Positions 8,869 through 17,728 of a stretch of DNA of 64,000 nt are shown one piece after another. The notes beneath the pieces are model-generated. The model did not search any database, was not told where the DNA came from, and worked only from the letters and a program-made list of their open reading frames with translations. This DNA is from Rhizobium sp. L1K21 (lineage in GTDB: Bacteria > Pseudomonadota > Alphaproteobacteria > Rhizobiales > Rhizobiaceae): contig NZ_JAMXLE010000009.1 of the NCBI RefSeq assembly GCF_024055895.1, positions 1-64,000 of the forward strand, read 5' to 3'. Every line of letters begins with the position of its first letter. The stretch's first letter is position 1. Position numbers and translations under genes: made by a program.

Positions 8869-9645
8869 TTAGATTTTGGTCTGCGCCGAACGGCGGTAAT
8901 GCCAGCCGAGAACGCGTTTGCTGGCCCAGTTCGTCGCGCCATTGACCAACAGAGACATGATCGCGATCACCACGATGGCAGTCATGACTTTGGCCATGCT
9001 GAATTCGGATTGTCCGAGGCGCAAATAGTCGCCCAATCCATCCGTTGAGAGGATGATTTCGGAGACAACGGTCAACAAAACCGCGACGGTGATGGAAAGT
9101 CGGATGCCTGCAAAAATGCGCGGCAGTGCAGAGGGAAGATCGATGAGCACCATGCGTTCCAGCGTCGTCAGACCCAACGAGCGGCCGAGCCTGACCTGCA
9201 TTGGGTCCTGCGCTTTCACCGCATCGATTGTATTGATGACAATCGGGAAAGACGCCCCAAAAACAATCACCACGAGTTTGGCGACATCACCAATACCAAG
9301 CAACATCATTGCCAACGGCACGACTGCAATGGGCGGTAGCGGGCGGAGAAATTCCAGCACCGGTTCGATGATCTCTCCGAGTACGCGCACGCGGCCGAGA
9401 ACAATGCCGAGTGGGAGCATGAAGGTGAGCGCGATCAGAAAGCCGATGGCTGCGCGCCTCAGCGTAATTCCGGTCGCGGCAAGAATATTGCGCCAGTCCT
9501 CAATCATGATAACCGCCACTGCGGACGCTTTGGGAAAGTTGAAACTGTTTGCGATCTGCGCCGCAATTTCCCATGCGACAATCAGGATGACGAGAAAGAT
9601 GATGCCGGGCCAGTTGATGCGACTGTTCAACATTGCAGCTTTCAT
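8869..9645 (-). CDS. ABC transporter permease, SsuC/TauC type
   Basis: This is an inner-membrane permease of the nitrate/sulfonate/taurine importer family. About six hydrophobic segments are visible in 258 residues. The cytoplasmic coupling loop near residues 160-190 (VRLGRSLGLTTLERMVLIDLP) contacts the ATPase. I chose the ATG at 9645, which overlaps the stop codon of the preceding permease as ATGA. The earlier in-frame start at 9681 would lie inside that gene. It is one of two permeases in this operon, so the channel is probably a heterodimer. Confidence 0.9.
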   Translation of the reverse strand: MKAAMLNSRINWPGIIFLVILIVAWEIAAQIANSFNFPKASAVAVIMIEDWRNILAATGITLRRAAIGFLIALTFMLPLGIVLGRVRVLGEIIEPVLEFLRPLPPIAVVPLAMMLLGIGDVAKLVVIVFGASFPIVINTIDAVKAQDPMQVRLGRSLGLTTLERMVLIDLPSALPRIFAGIRLSITVAVLLTVVSEIILSTDGLGDYLRLGQSEFSMAKVMTAIVVIAIMSLLVNGATNWASKRVLGWHYRRSAQTKI

Positions 9646-10412
9646 GTCGCAGCCCCCGTTGCGGTATAGCGCATTTGCCAACCGGTGAGCGGCCAGCGCA
9701 CCGCGAAAAGTACGGTGTTGAGCAAAACCCCTTGCGCGCCTATGATAAACATCAGCGCATACATGTCGTCCCAGAGAAGCGAAAATCCGGCGTTGAAAAT
9801 GAGGGCGCCCAGACCATCTCCACCAACCAGCATCTCGGTCGCCACCGTCGCGAGCAGGGAAATACCTGCAGACAATCGGATACCGGTAAAGGCCTCAGGC
9901 AACGCTGCAGGAAGGCGAACCTGCCACATGATCTGCCAGTCACTCAGGCCGAAGGAGCGCGCTGTGTTCACCTGCACAGGCTCTGCAGTCGCCAAAGCAT
10001 TGGAGGCAGAGATATAGGTGGGCCACAGGCAACCATAGATGATAATGCAGTAGAAAAGGCCAGGCCCGATGCCGAGCACAAAGATCAGCAGGGGAAACAG
10101 AGCAGGGGGCGGCAGTGAGCGCAGAATATCGGTTATCGGCTCAAGCGTGCGCTTGATGAGTGGATATCGCCCAGCCACGATAGCGAGACCGAGCGCGATG
10201 ACGACCGCGCCAACGAGACTTAGAAGCATGCGCTGAACCGTTGCTGCAAAGTTGGCCCAAAACTGGTCAGACCCAAGGAAATCGACGAGTGCCGCGCCTA
10301 TGGTGGCAAGGCGTGGCATATAGTCGGACGACACGACGCCGAGGCCACTTACAGCTTCCCAGATCACAAGGAAGATGATCAGTCCGACTGGCTTCCTGAA
10401 TAGTTTCAGCAT
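9642..10412 (-). CDS. ABC transporter permease, SsuC/TauC type
   Basis: This is the second inner-membrane permease of the importer, with 256 residues and about six transmembrane segments. The coupling loop appears as ARSFGLSDWQIMWQVRLPAALP. The start at 10412 has GAGGG seven bases upstream. It lies between the substrate-binding protein gene and the other permease gene. Members of this family usually work as homodimers, so two different permease genes in one operon is a modest peculiarity. Confidence 0.9.
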   Translation of the reverse strand: MLKLFRKPVGLIIFLVIWEAVSGLGVVSSDYMPRLATIGAALVDFLGSDQFWANFAATVQRMLLSLVGAVVIALGLAIVAGRYPLIKRTLEPITDILRSLPPPALFPLLIFVLGIGPGLFYCIIIYGCLWPTYISASNALATAEPVQVNTARSFGLSDWQIMWQVRLPAALPEAFTGIRLSAGISLLATVATEMLVGGDGLGALIFNAGFSLLWDDMYALMFIIGAQGVLLNTVLFAVRWPLTGWQMRYTATGAAT

Positions 10413-10430
10413 CGTGTCGCCCTCATCTTT

Positions 10431-11405
10431 CTACTCGTATTCGATCGGCTCGACGGCGTCTTCGGCGGGATACTCCTCCGCGATGATGCCTGTGCGAACG
10501 AGCGCCTTAATCTGCGATTGATACATGGACGGTTCCGCAACGAGTGATCCTGTGTTCAAAGGCAGCGGTACTCGTTCGGCAACGGGTGGTGGCATCCCGA
10601 AGTCTTTCTCGAAGATCGCGTTGACCAAAGAGCGGTCGGCATCCAATTCCCGATTGGATTGGAGAATTGATTTCAGGAAACGTGCGGCAATCTCCTTGTT
10701 CTTTGGATCAGCAAGCCATTCATCATGGGCGAACCAGCCGCCAAGAGAAATCGGACCATCTTCAGCAAGTGTGGCAGTGAGGCCGCCCGCCAGCTCGACA
10801 GCGTCGATCTTGTCCGAATTCATCAGCTGTGTATGAAAAGGTTCGGTTACATGAACCGCACTCACATTGCCCACTTCAAGAGCCGGTCCCAGCTGTGGAA
10901 ATGGCAGGGCAACGAATTTAACGGAATTCGGATCGACGCCTGCCGCCATCAGGTGGTCTCGCACCATCAGGTCTGCCGGCCCGTTTTTATCAACGATACC
11001 GACTACCTTTCCCTCGATATCCTTTAGAGATTTGATGCCCTCTTTGCTGTTCGCCACGATCCAGTTGCGAATATCGTTGGCTTTTTCGACGTCAGCGGTG
11101 CCGATCGCTTTGAGCGGCAAGCCTTTGGCCCTAGCGATGAGAACGATGGCAGATGCGGTCATGCCGACATCCACTGTACGCGACGCGAGAGCGGTCATCA
11201 GATCCGGCCCGCTATTTACGACGGTCAAACTGACGGCCAGGCCGTTCTTCTCGAAGATACCGCTTTGAAGGCCATGGATGACCGATGCCAAAGGTGGAAT
11301 CTTCATATAGGCCACCTTGATCCGGTCAAGTGCGTGGGCATTGAGCGGCATGGTCAATGCCGCAAGCGCCAGAACGGCACCCTTCAAATAGCTTCGTCTT
11401 AGCAT
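10431..11405 (-). CDS. ABC transporter periplasmic substrate-binding protein, NMT1/SsuA type
   Basis: This 324-residue periplasmic protein captures the substrate for the importer. A Sec signal peptide is clear: a basic start (MLRRSYLKG), a hydrophobic core, and an AHA|LD cleavage site near residue 26. The mature part shows the NMT1/THI5-like pattern (KVAYMKIPPLASVIHGLQ, VNSGPDLMTALASR, GKVVGIVDKNGPADLM). A GGGAGG ribosome site precedes the ATG. The family binds sulfonates, taurine, nitrate, thiamine precursors or aromatic acids, so the ligand cannot be read from the sequence. The adjoining sulfatase gene makes a sulfated or sulfonated aromatic plausible. Confidence 0.9.
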   Translation of the reverse strand: MLRRSYLKGAVLALAALTMPLNAHALDRIKVAYMKIPPLASVIHGLQSGIFEKNGLAVSLTVVNSGPDLMTALASRTVDVGMTASAIVLIARAKGLPLKAIGTADVEKANDIRNWIVANSKEGIKSLKDIEGKVVGIVDKNGPADLMVRDHLMAAGVDPNSVKFVALPFPQLGPALEVGNVSAVHVTEPFHTQLMNSDKIDAVELAGGLTATLAEDGPISLGGWFAHDEWLADPKNKEIAARFLKSILQSNRELDADRSLVNAIFEKDFGMPPPVAERVPLPLNTGSLVAEPSMYQSQIKALVRTGIIAEEYPAEDAVEPIEYE

Positions 11406-11465
11406 TTCTTCCTCCCGGTTCAGTCAAACGCAATTGCGTTTGTGTTAAGTGCCCATTTGCGGGCG

Positions 11466-12281
11466 TCAGTCCTCCTTGAACGAGCGAATGCGCTCGAACA
11501 CTTCATGCCGAATTTTCAAAAACGCCGCGTCCTCTCGCGTCGTAAGCTGGTCGCGCGGCTTGGCGAGCGGCACCTCAATTTCCTCAACCACCCGGGTCGG
11601 GCGTTTTGAAAGCACGACGATGCGGTCTGCCATGTAGACCGCCTCCTCCACGTCATGCGTCACGAGGATGCAGGTTTTGTTGAATTGCTTAGCAAGCTTC
11701 AGCAGCAGGTCCTGCATGTCGGCGCGCGTTTGCGCGTCAACCGCGGCAAGCGGCTCATCAAGCAAAAGCAGCTTTGAGCGGGTCGCCAAAGCGCGGGCAA
11801 TCGCGACGCGCTGTTGCATGCCGCCGGAAAGCTCCCAAGGGTATTTGTCCTCAAAGCCCTTGAGACCGACTGCTGCCAGCATTTCACGGGCGATGGCCTC
11901 TTTCTCCTGTTTCGATACGCCCAACCGCCGCATGCCGAACAAGACGTTGGCGAGGTTGCGCTTCCAAGGCAGCAGAGAGCGTGAATAGTCCTGGAAAACC
12001 ACGGCGAGCCCTTCCGGTGGTCCATCCACAGTCTTGCCTTGAAACAGAACCTGGCCCGCGTCAGTGGAATAGAGACCGGCGATTGCCATCAACAGTGTGG
12101 TTTTACCGCAGCCTGAAGGTCCGACAATCGTCAAAAATTCGCCCGCCTTGGCGCTGAAATCGATGCCACCCAAAATCTTGATCGCGCTGCCTTTCGGGCC
12201 TAGCGACTTTTCAAGCCCCTTTGCGCTCAAGATGCTTTCTGCTTTCGCATCAGCCGACATTGTGATCTCGTTTTGCAACAT
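11466..12281 (-). CDS. ABC transporter ATP-binding protein, SsuB/TauB type
   Basis: This is the ATPase subunit that powers the importer. It shows Walker A GPSGCGKTT, Q-loop VVFQDYSRSLLPWKRN, signature LSGGMQQR, Walker B LLLLDEP and the switch histidine in VTHDVEEAVYMADR. A TTG codon at 12293 could also start the frame. I prefer the ATG at 12281 (MLQNEI, 271 residues), 15 bases after the FAH gene stop codon. The ATPase gene is the first transporter gene in the operon, followed by those for the binding protein and the two permeases. Confidence 0.92.
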   Translation of the reverse strand: MLQNEITMSADAKAESILSAKGLEKSLGPKGSAIKILGGIDFSAKAGEFLTIVGPSGCGKTTLLMAIAGLYSTDAGQVLFQGKTVDGPPEGLAVVFQDYSRSLLPWKRNLANVLFGMRRLGVSKQEKEAIAREMLAAVGLKGFEDKYPWELSGGMQQRVAIARALATRSKLLLLDEPLAAVDAQTRADMQDLLLKLAKQFNKTCILVTHDVEEAVYMADRIVVLSKRPTRVVEEIEVPLAKPRDQLTTREDAAFLKIRHEVFERIRSFKED

Positions 12282-12296
12282 ATCTCTGCCCAAGGC

Positions 12297-13148
12297 TCAA
12301 GCGCCTGCCTCTGCAACGATGGTGTTTTCGATATGGCCAAGGTTGCCGATCTCGACGCGAACCTTGTCGCCAACTTTGAGATAGGTGTCGCTTTCGATGC
12401 CCGTGCCGTCGGGCGTACCCGTGATCAGAATATCGCCTGGCATCAGGGTAAAGACCTGGGAGATATAGGCGATCTGGTCGACGATCTGATAGATCATGTC
12501 GGATGTGTTGGAATTTTGACGAATTTCGCCATTGACCCAGGCTTTGATATCGAGCGCTTGCGGGTCTGGTACGTCATCCGCCGTCGTGATCCATGGGCCG
12601 ATGGGGCCGTGGGTGTCGAATGATTTTCCAAGCGTGAATGTTGGTGAGCGCATCTGCCAGTCCCGAACCGATACGTCATTGGCGACAAAATAGCCCGCGA
12701 CGACATCAAGCGCATCCTCGGCCTTTACATGGCGGCATTTGCGCCCGATCACGACGCCGAGTTCAGCTTCAAAATCCAGGCGTTCGGACACTCTCGGAAG
12801 GTCGACCTCGGCATAAGGTCCGGCAATGCATGAAACCTGTTTATTGAACCAGGTCTGCGTTGTGGCTACGTGCACGCCAGCGGCCTTGGCCTTGTCCGCA
12901 TGCTTCTTGTAATTCATGCCGAGCGCCAGAAACTTTTGCGGGTCATCAATCGGCGCAACCAATTCCACGTCTGCAAGCGGCACGGAAACCTCGCCTGCAT
13001 CTCTGAGAAAAGAGAAATCGCAATTGGCACGTTCCAGGAGGGCGCGCATCGATGTGCCAAAGCCCGCAGCGGTCAAATCGACAATCGAATCCTGTTCGAC
13101 CCTGCCGATATGAACACCGTCATTTGCCTTGAATCTCGCCAGTTTCAT
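12297..13148 (-). CDS. FAH-family hydrolase (fumarylacetoacetase-like)
   Basis: Enzymes of this family hydrolyse carbon-carbon bonds, decarboxylate or hydrate ring-cleavage products, using Mg or Mn. The 283 residues carry the family landmarks: ALGMNYKKHADK, the metal site DFEAELGVVIG, NDVSVRDWQ, GKSFDTHGPIGPW and GDILITGTPDGTG. It lies between the beta-keto acid cleavage enzyme gene and the ATPase gene, so it probably acts downstream of the extradiol dioxygenase encoded divergently at 15107. The specific substrate (fumarylpyruvate, a hydroxymuconate derivative or other) cannot be told from the sequence. It is one of three family members in the window. Confidence 0.9.
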   Translation of the reverse strand: MKLARFKANDGVHIGRVEQDSIVDLTAAGFGTSMRALLERANCDFSFLRDAGEVSVPLADVELVAPIDDPQKFLALGMNYKKHADKAKAAGVHVATTQTWFNKQVSCIAGPYAEVDLPRVSERLDFEAELGVVIGRKCRHVKAEDALDVVAGYFVANDVSVRDWQMRSPTFTLGKSFDTHGPIGPWITTADDVPDPQALDIKAWVNGEIRQNSNTSDMIYQIVDQIAYISQVFTLMPGDILITGTPDGTGIESDTYLKVGDKVRVEIGNLGHIENTIVAEAGA

Positions 13149-13211
13149 TTCCTGTCCCTACCTTTTCCTGCGTGTCTTTGTGACGTTGATTTCTTGAGTT
13201 GGCCCACAGTT

Positions 13212-14138
13212 TTAGAATGCCACTTGGGAGGCGCCCTTGAGCTCAAGGCGTGCGCGCGCTTCGTTGGGTGTTGCAATTCCGTATCCAAGCTCTGTGAGTA
13301 TGCGGACGATCTTTTCGACTTGCTGGGCATTGGATGTCGCAAGTTCGCCGCGCGAGATGAACAGGTTGTCTTCCAGGCCAACGCGCACGTTGCCGCCGAG
13401 CAGTGCATTATGCGTTGCCATCGGCATCTGGTTGCGTCCTGCCGCAAGAACCGAGAATTCAACGTCGTTGCCGAAAAGGCGCTGTGCGGTGCGCACCATC
13501 AACAGCAGATTGTCGAGTTCGGCGGCTGTTCCGCCAAGCACACCCAGCACAAACTGAATGAAGACAGGCCCGTCATAGAGACCTTCGTCCATCACATGGG
13601 CAAGATTGTAGAGATGACCGAGCTCATAACACTCGAACTCAAACCGTGTGCCGTGGCCCTTGCCGAGGCGCTCCAAAATCTCGCCGATCATCTCAAACGT
13701 ATTGGCAAAGATATTACCGCGCGACCCTTCCAGATACTGCTTTTCCCACTCGTATTCGAAGGTTTTGATGCGCTTGACCGCCGGATAGAGGCCGACATTC
13801 AGTGAGCCCATGTTGAGCGATGCCATTTCAGGACTGGCCCGCTCTGCCGCTGCCAGCCTCTCTCCCATGGACATGCCGGGTGCCCCACCGGTCGACATGT
13901 TCAAAATGGCGTCGGTCTGCTGCTTGATACGCGGAAGAAACTCAAAGAACACGTCCGGCGATGGCGTTGGTCTCCCGTCCTCGGGATTGCGCGCGTGCAG
14001 GTGAATGATCGATGCCCCAGCTTCTGCCGCCGCGACTGATTCCGCTGCAATTTCACTGGGCGTGATTGGCAGATGGGGCGACATGGATGGCGTGTGAAGC
14101 GATCCGGTCACGGCGCATGTTACAATCACATTCTTCAA
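13212..14138 (-). CDS. beta-keto acid cleavage enzyme (BKACE, DUF849 family)
   Basis: The family condenses a beta-keto acid with acetyl-CoA and cleaves it to acetoacetate plus a new acyl-CoA, using a zinc ion. The protein shows VTCAVTGSLHTPSMSPHLPI at the start, the zinc motif HLHARNPEDGRPTPS, NMSTGG and the ending PNEARARLEL, all typical. I place the start at a TTG codon at 14138 (308 residues): GGAGG sits seven bases upstream and the family begins just there. The longer frame from 14180 would overlap the regulator gene. As the first enzyme gene after the regulator, it suggests that the pathway ends in a beta-keto acid. Confidence 0.9.
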   Translation of the reverse strand: MKNVIVTCAVTGSLHTPSMSPHLPITPSEIAAESVAAAEAGASIIHLHARNPEDGRPTPSPDVFFEFLPRIKQQTDAILNMSTGGAPGMSMGERLAAAERASPEMASLNMGSLNVGLYPAVKRIKTFEYEWEKQYLEGSRGNIFANTFEMIGEILERLGKGHGTRFEFECYELGHLYNLAHVMDEGLYDGPVFIQFVLGVLGGTAAELDNLLLMVRTAQRLFGNDVEFSVLAAGRNQMPMATHNALLGGNVRVGLEDNLFISRGELATSNAQQVEKIVRILTELGYGIATPNEARARLELKGASQVAF

Positions 14139-14176
14139 AACGGTTCCTCCCAAATCCAGTTTGTTATTGTCCAGTC

Positions 14177-14896
14177 TCAAGCACGTGTGAGCGGTCGTTC
14201 CGTCTTTAACCTGGTAGCGGCGCCGGCAACGTCCTCAAACGGCGCATCCGATGCCAGGAGAAGATCTGCGGTTTGCCGCAGATGCGCTTCAAGCAGGCTG
14301 CAGGCGAAGTCGGCGTCTCTGGCGAGCGTTGCCTCCACGATGGCCTTATGTTCGGCATCCGGATTCCGGGCCGTCTTGGCATAGGGCAGAAGCAACCGCC
14401 GGTATCGTTCTGCCTGCGCATAAAGCTGATCGCGCAGCTTCAGCCACCAGACGCTGCCGCAAGCGGAAATTAGCGCGTCGTGGAAATCACTGTGAAGCGC
14501 GGTCCATGCCGGATTCAGCGTTTCTGATTCAGGGGATACAAAATGCGGTGTGTTTTCCAGCTGATGCCAAATCGCCTTGAGTTGGCCTTGCCAGGCGATG
14601 TCGCCGGCCTCGATGGATTTGCGCAGGCATTTCGTTTCAATTTCGATGCGAACTGCTGTGAGATCTTTCAGGTCCGCCTTTGAGATAGGCGCAACGACAA
14701 AGCCGCGTTGAGGTATAGCATGAACCAGACCTTCCGTTGTGAGACGGGACAGCGCCTCTCGTATTGCCGCCACGCTGACATCAGCTCGCGCTTGCAATTC
14801 TGCAATCTTGAGCTTCGCACCCGGCATGAGCCGCCCGTCCAGGAGCTCGGCCTTGATCCAATCATACGCGACTTCTGTCTGGCTTACCGGCTGCAT
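14177..14896 (-). CDS. GntR-family transcriptional regulator, FadR/FCD subfamily
   Basis: This 239-residue regulator has an N-terminal winged helix (residues 8-70, VSVAAIREALSRLTTEGLV) and a C-terminal all-helical FCD ligand domain with the metal-binding pattern D..H (HSDFHDAL), H (EHKAIVEA) and H (LEAHLRQT). It is the first gene of the leftward unit and lies back to back with the extradiol dioxygenase gene. The most likely role is control of both divergent promoters in response to a carboxylate intermediate. Confidence 0.9.
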   Translation of the reverse strand: MQPVSQTEVAYDWIKAELLDGRLMPGAKLKIAELQARADVSVAAIREALSRLTTEGLVHAIPQRGFVVAPISKADLKDLTAVRIEIETKCLRKSIEAGDIAWQGQLKAIWHQLENTPHFVSPESETLNPAWTALHSDFHDALISACGSVWWLKLRDQLYAQAERYRRLLLPYAKTARNPDAEHKAIVEATLARDADFACSLLEAHLRQTADLLLASDAPFEDVAGAATRLKTERPLTRA

Positions 14897-15106
14897 GAGC
14901 GAAAATTCCCAACGTTGTTATGCCAAGACATTCATAGACCAGTAAAATTATAATTCCAACAAAAAAATATTTTTCTGTACTTTTATTTATTTTTTCGTTA
15001 TCGACTCCTCATCCGCATGATCGCTGACAATTTCGCCAGGTGATCGTGCTCGAAGATGTTCGTTGCAAAAAAAGCAGCGATCCCAAGAGCAAAGGGAGGT
15101 CACTCA
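14897..15106. promoter_or_regulatory. divergent promoter region of module I
   Basis: The 210 bases between the FadR-type regulator and the dioxygenase start are strongly AT-rich from 14940 to 15000, in contrast to the GC-rich genes. Short palindromes AATTATAATT (14947-14956) and AAAAATATTTTT are present and could serve as operators or as promoter cores. I cannot assign -35 and -10 boxes with certainty. Confidence 0.5.
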
Positions 15107-15997
15107 ATGGGATATCTTGTTCGCCAGATGGGGCATGTTGTCATTTCTTCACCCGATCCGAAGGCCGCCGCTGAAAAGCTGATGGATTGTGCGGGTCTGC
15201 GGATTACCGAAGAGGACGGTGATACAATTTACCTATCCAGCAATAACCGGCACCATGAAGTGACCTATGTGAAGGGCAAAGGCGAAGCGATCGCCATGGG
15301 GCTTGAAGCCGTTAGCCCGGACGCCATTGATGAAGTCTACCGGCGTGCAAAGTCTGACGGACTGGAAATCCTCTCCGACAAGCCAATCGGACCCCACTAT
15401 GACAAGGCCATTCGTCTCGTAGCGCCGGGCGGTGCGGTAATCGAAGTCCACACGCCCATCGCGCGAAATCAATCGCGCATGTATATCGGTGGCGGCGGGC
15501 CGCGTCCGACACGCATTGAGCATTTTAATTCCTTTTCGGAAGACACCGCCGCCTATGGCGAATTTTGCGAGAAAGTTCTCGGCATGAAGCTCTCGGACAA
15601 GACAGCAGATGACGGACTTCGCTGGTATCGTGCACAAGATGGTTTCCACCATACAATTGCCATGGGCACCGGGCCAACCAAGCTGCACCACTATGCATTC
15701 GACCAGCGCTCCATGCAGGATTTGCAGCGGATTGCCGATAATCTGGCTATTCGTGATGATGCGCTTGTCTGGGGCCCTGGCCGTCATGGCGCAGGCGAAA
15801 ACATCTACACCTATTTCGCAGATCCCATGGGTTGCATCATCGAGAACTCAATCGAACTGGCCCATATCGACAATGATGCGACGTATGAGCCGAAGGCGTG
15901 GGATATCTCCGAGGGGCTGGCTGGCCGATGGCTCAACCTGTGGGGGACGCCACCGACGGAACGGTTCCTGGCAGGTGGAATTCCGTTCGCGCACTGA
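15107..15997 (+). CDS. extradiol ring-cleavage dioxygenase, VOC (type I) fold
   Basis: This enzyme probably opens a catecholic ring next to its hydroxyl groups with Fe(II) or Mn(II). Two repeated betaalphabetabetabeta modules are visible. The likely metal ligands are His in QMGHVVI or IEHFNSF, His in KLHHYAFDQ and Glu in MGCIIENSIEL; WGPGRHGAGENIYTYF before the last ligand is a hallmark of these dioxygenases. I chose the ATG at 15107 (296 residues), preceded by GGGAGG, over an in-frame start at 15056. It is the first gene of the rightward unit of module I. Substrate unknown. A non-oxygenase VOC protein remains possible because the exact ligand positions were not aligned. Confidence 0.85.
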   Translation: MGYLVRQMGHVVISSPDPKAAAEKLMDCAGLRITEEDGDTIYLSSNNRHHEVTYVKGKGEAIAMGLEAVSPDAIDEVYRRAKSDGLEILSDKPIGPHYDKAIRLVAPGGAVIEVHTPIARNQSRMYIGGGGPRPTRIEHFNSFSEDTAAYGEFCEKVLGMKLSDKTADDGLRWYRAQDGFHHTIAMGTGPTKLHHYAFDQRSMQDLQRIADNLAIRDDALVWGPGRHGAGENIYTYFADPMGCIIENSIELAHIDNDATYEPKAWDISEGLAGRWLNLWGTPPTERFLAGGIPFAH

Positions 15998-16051
15998 AGT
16001 CACCGACGCCTTACACAGATTCATCTCGTTAAAGGCAAAGGAGATGCCTTA

Positions 16052-17071
16052 ATGCAGGGCCAACGTATTGTCTTAGCATCTCGACCCGGTCCGAGCGGAC
16101 CGGGCGTGGAAAATTTCCATCTTGAGGCCTTTTCTCCGAGTCCTGCGAAAGAGGGAGAGGTGCTTCTTGAAACGCTTTTCCTGTCGCTCGACCCTTACAT
16201 GCGGGCTCGCATGTACGATGGTGGGAACTACAAGGCGAGTGTCGGCATCGGCGAAGTCATGATCGGCGGAACGGTTTCGCGGGTTCTGGAAAGCCGCGAG
16301 GCGTCGCTTGCGGTGGGCGATATCGTCGAAAGCCGCCATGGATGGCAAACCCATGCCACCGTACCGGGATCCGGTTTGAGAAAAATCGATCCCGACCTGG
16401 CCCCCATTTCGACGGCCCTTGGCGTGCTCGGCATGCCGGGTCAAACCGGATATGGCGGCATGCTGCGCTACGGTATGCCAAAGCCTGGCGAAACGGTGCT
16501 GGTATCGGCAGCTTCGGGCGGCGTTGGTTCTGTGGCAGCTCAGGTGGCCCGTATCAAAGGCGCTCGTGTTGTCGGCATCGCTGGTGGTGCCGCGAAATGT
16601 TCATGGCTGACGGAAGAGCTTGGTCTCGTGGCAGCTGTCGATCATCGGGCAGAAAACTTTGCTGAAAACCTGGCGGCCGTTTGCCCGGATGGCATCGACG
16701 TCTATTTCGATAACGTCGGCGGCGAAATTTTCGCAGACACGATCCCGCTTCTTAATGCTGGTGCCCGCATACCCATCTGCGGGACCATTTCGGTTGACCG
16801 CCACCAACCTTCGCCCTTAGGCCGAGACCGGATGTATGACCTTCATGCGACAATTCTCGTCAAACAGCTTACGCTGAATGGATTTATCTTTGATAACCTT
16901 CTCGACATGACACACGCCTTTCGACGCGACATGGTTCAATGGATAGCGTCCGGTGAGGTGAAATATCGCGAAGATGTTGTAAGTGGTCTGGATGCAGCAC
17001 CAAGCGCGTTTCTCGGACTGTTTCGCGGCGAAAACTTCGGCAAACTCATTGTGCGTGTTGCTGGCGTCTGA
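16052..17071 (+). CDS. NADP-dependent medium-chain oxidoreductase (CurA/leukotriene B4 dehydrogenase-like)
   Basis: This is a zinc-free medium-chain dehydrogenase/reductase that reduces carbon-carbon double bonds next to a carbonyl with NADPH. The 339 residues show SLDPYMRARM near the N-terminus, GMPGQTGYGGM before the cofactor domain, and the nucleotide motif VSAASGGVGSVAAQVA. FDNVGGEIF follows. AAGGAG lies eight bases before the start. It follows the dioxygenase gene in the same direction, so it may saturate an unsaturated ring-cleavage product before the FAH hydrolase or BKACE acts. Confidence 0.88.
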   Translation: MQGQRIVLASRPGPSGPGVENFHLEAFSPSPAKEGEVLLETLFLSLDPYMRARMYDGGNYKASVGIGEVMIGGTVSRVLESREASLAVGDIVESRHGWQTHATVPGSGLRKIDPDLAPISTALGVLGMPGQTGYGGMLRYGMPKPGETVLVSAASGGVGSVAAQVARIKGARVVGIAGGAAKCSWLTEELGLVAAVDHRAENFAENLAAVCPDGIDVYFDNVGGEIFADTIPLLNAGARIPICGTISVDRHQPSPLGRDRMYDLHATILVKQLTLNGFIFDNLLDMTHAFRRDMVQWIASGEVKYREDVVSGLDAAPSAFLGLFRGENFGKLIVRVAGV

Positions 17072-17728
17072 CTGGTGATAACCTTCAAATGAAAGCGTCG
17101 TTTTCGATTGTTTCGCATAACAGCATGCAGTAGAAAAAGCTGCCCTACGTTACCCATTTCGGGCGAAGGATCGCTCCCTCACTATTAATCGAACTACACA
17201 TACCTGATCGTCGCGTTGCTTTGCCTAACCGGCGACTATGGAGCGGCAGGTGGCGGATGTCGCTTTACAATTAACGAGGGTCTCAGGCTCTCTCGGGAAA
17301 CCGTCACAGTCGGGTCTCAAGTAATCGCCAGAAAATGCCGGATGCGCAATTCCTGGTCAAAAAACACAATCCTTACATTCTCCCTCGAGTAGAGAGAGCC
17401 ATGCCGACCTGAATTGATCACTCTGCGTTCTCATACAAGCAGGACTAACCAGCGCCACAAAAGACCGGGCTTGAGAAGACTGATCCAAACCTGCGTCAGG
17501 AGGTGGGGAACAGCTGTTTTCAAGCACTGTAGGGCACTTTGATGTGGCATGCTCTCTGCAAATAGGAATGAATTCATATTTTGTCTATATAAAGCAATAC
17601 TTTAGTCAAAGTAGGAGAGCTACCGCCAACCATAAAACACATAAATATGCTTTTATGACTTGAAAGCTTTGAAAGAGCCTGTTAGCTGTTGATAATTCAT
17701 TTAGCTGTCAAGGGTTGGGAGGACGCTC
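17072..17728. other. intergenic region between modules I and II
   Basis: About 650 bases hold no convincing gene. The right part (17570-17700) is AT-rich and carries the promoter region and operator candidate of the TRAP operon, annotated separately. I saw no clear terminator after the reductase gene at 17071. Confidence 0.6.
17640..17657. promoter_or_regulatory. operator candidate, module II motif copy 1
   Basis: A perfect inverted repeat, CATAAA-N6-TTTATG, sits 71 bases before the start codon of the fused TRAP gene. Its 16-base core on the minus strand matches the copy at 33756-33771 at 13 of 16 positions. It probably binds a dimeric regulator; the HutC-type protein at 30037 is the obvious candidate. 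Confidence 0.55.

Noticed and set aside
8850-8942. Extension of the sulfatase to 596 residues
   Set aside because: The additional 31 codons overlap the permease gene and are not family-like, and GGAG precedes the internal ATG.
12870-13805. Plus-strand frame of 311 codons
   Set aside because: It crosses the FAH and BKACE genes in antisense and has shadow-like composition.
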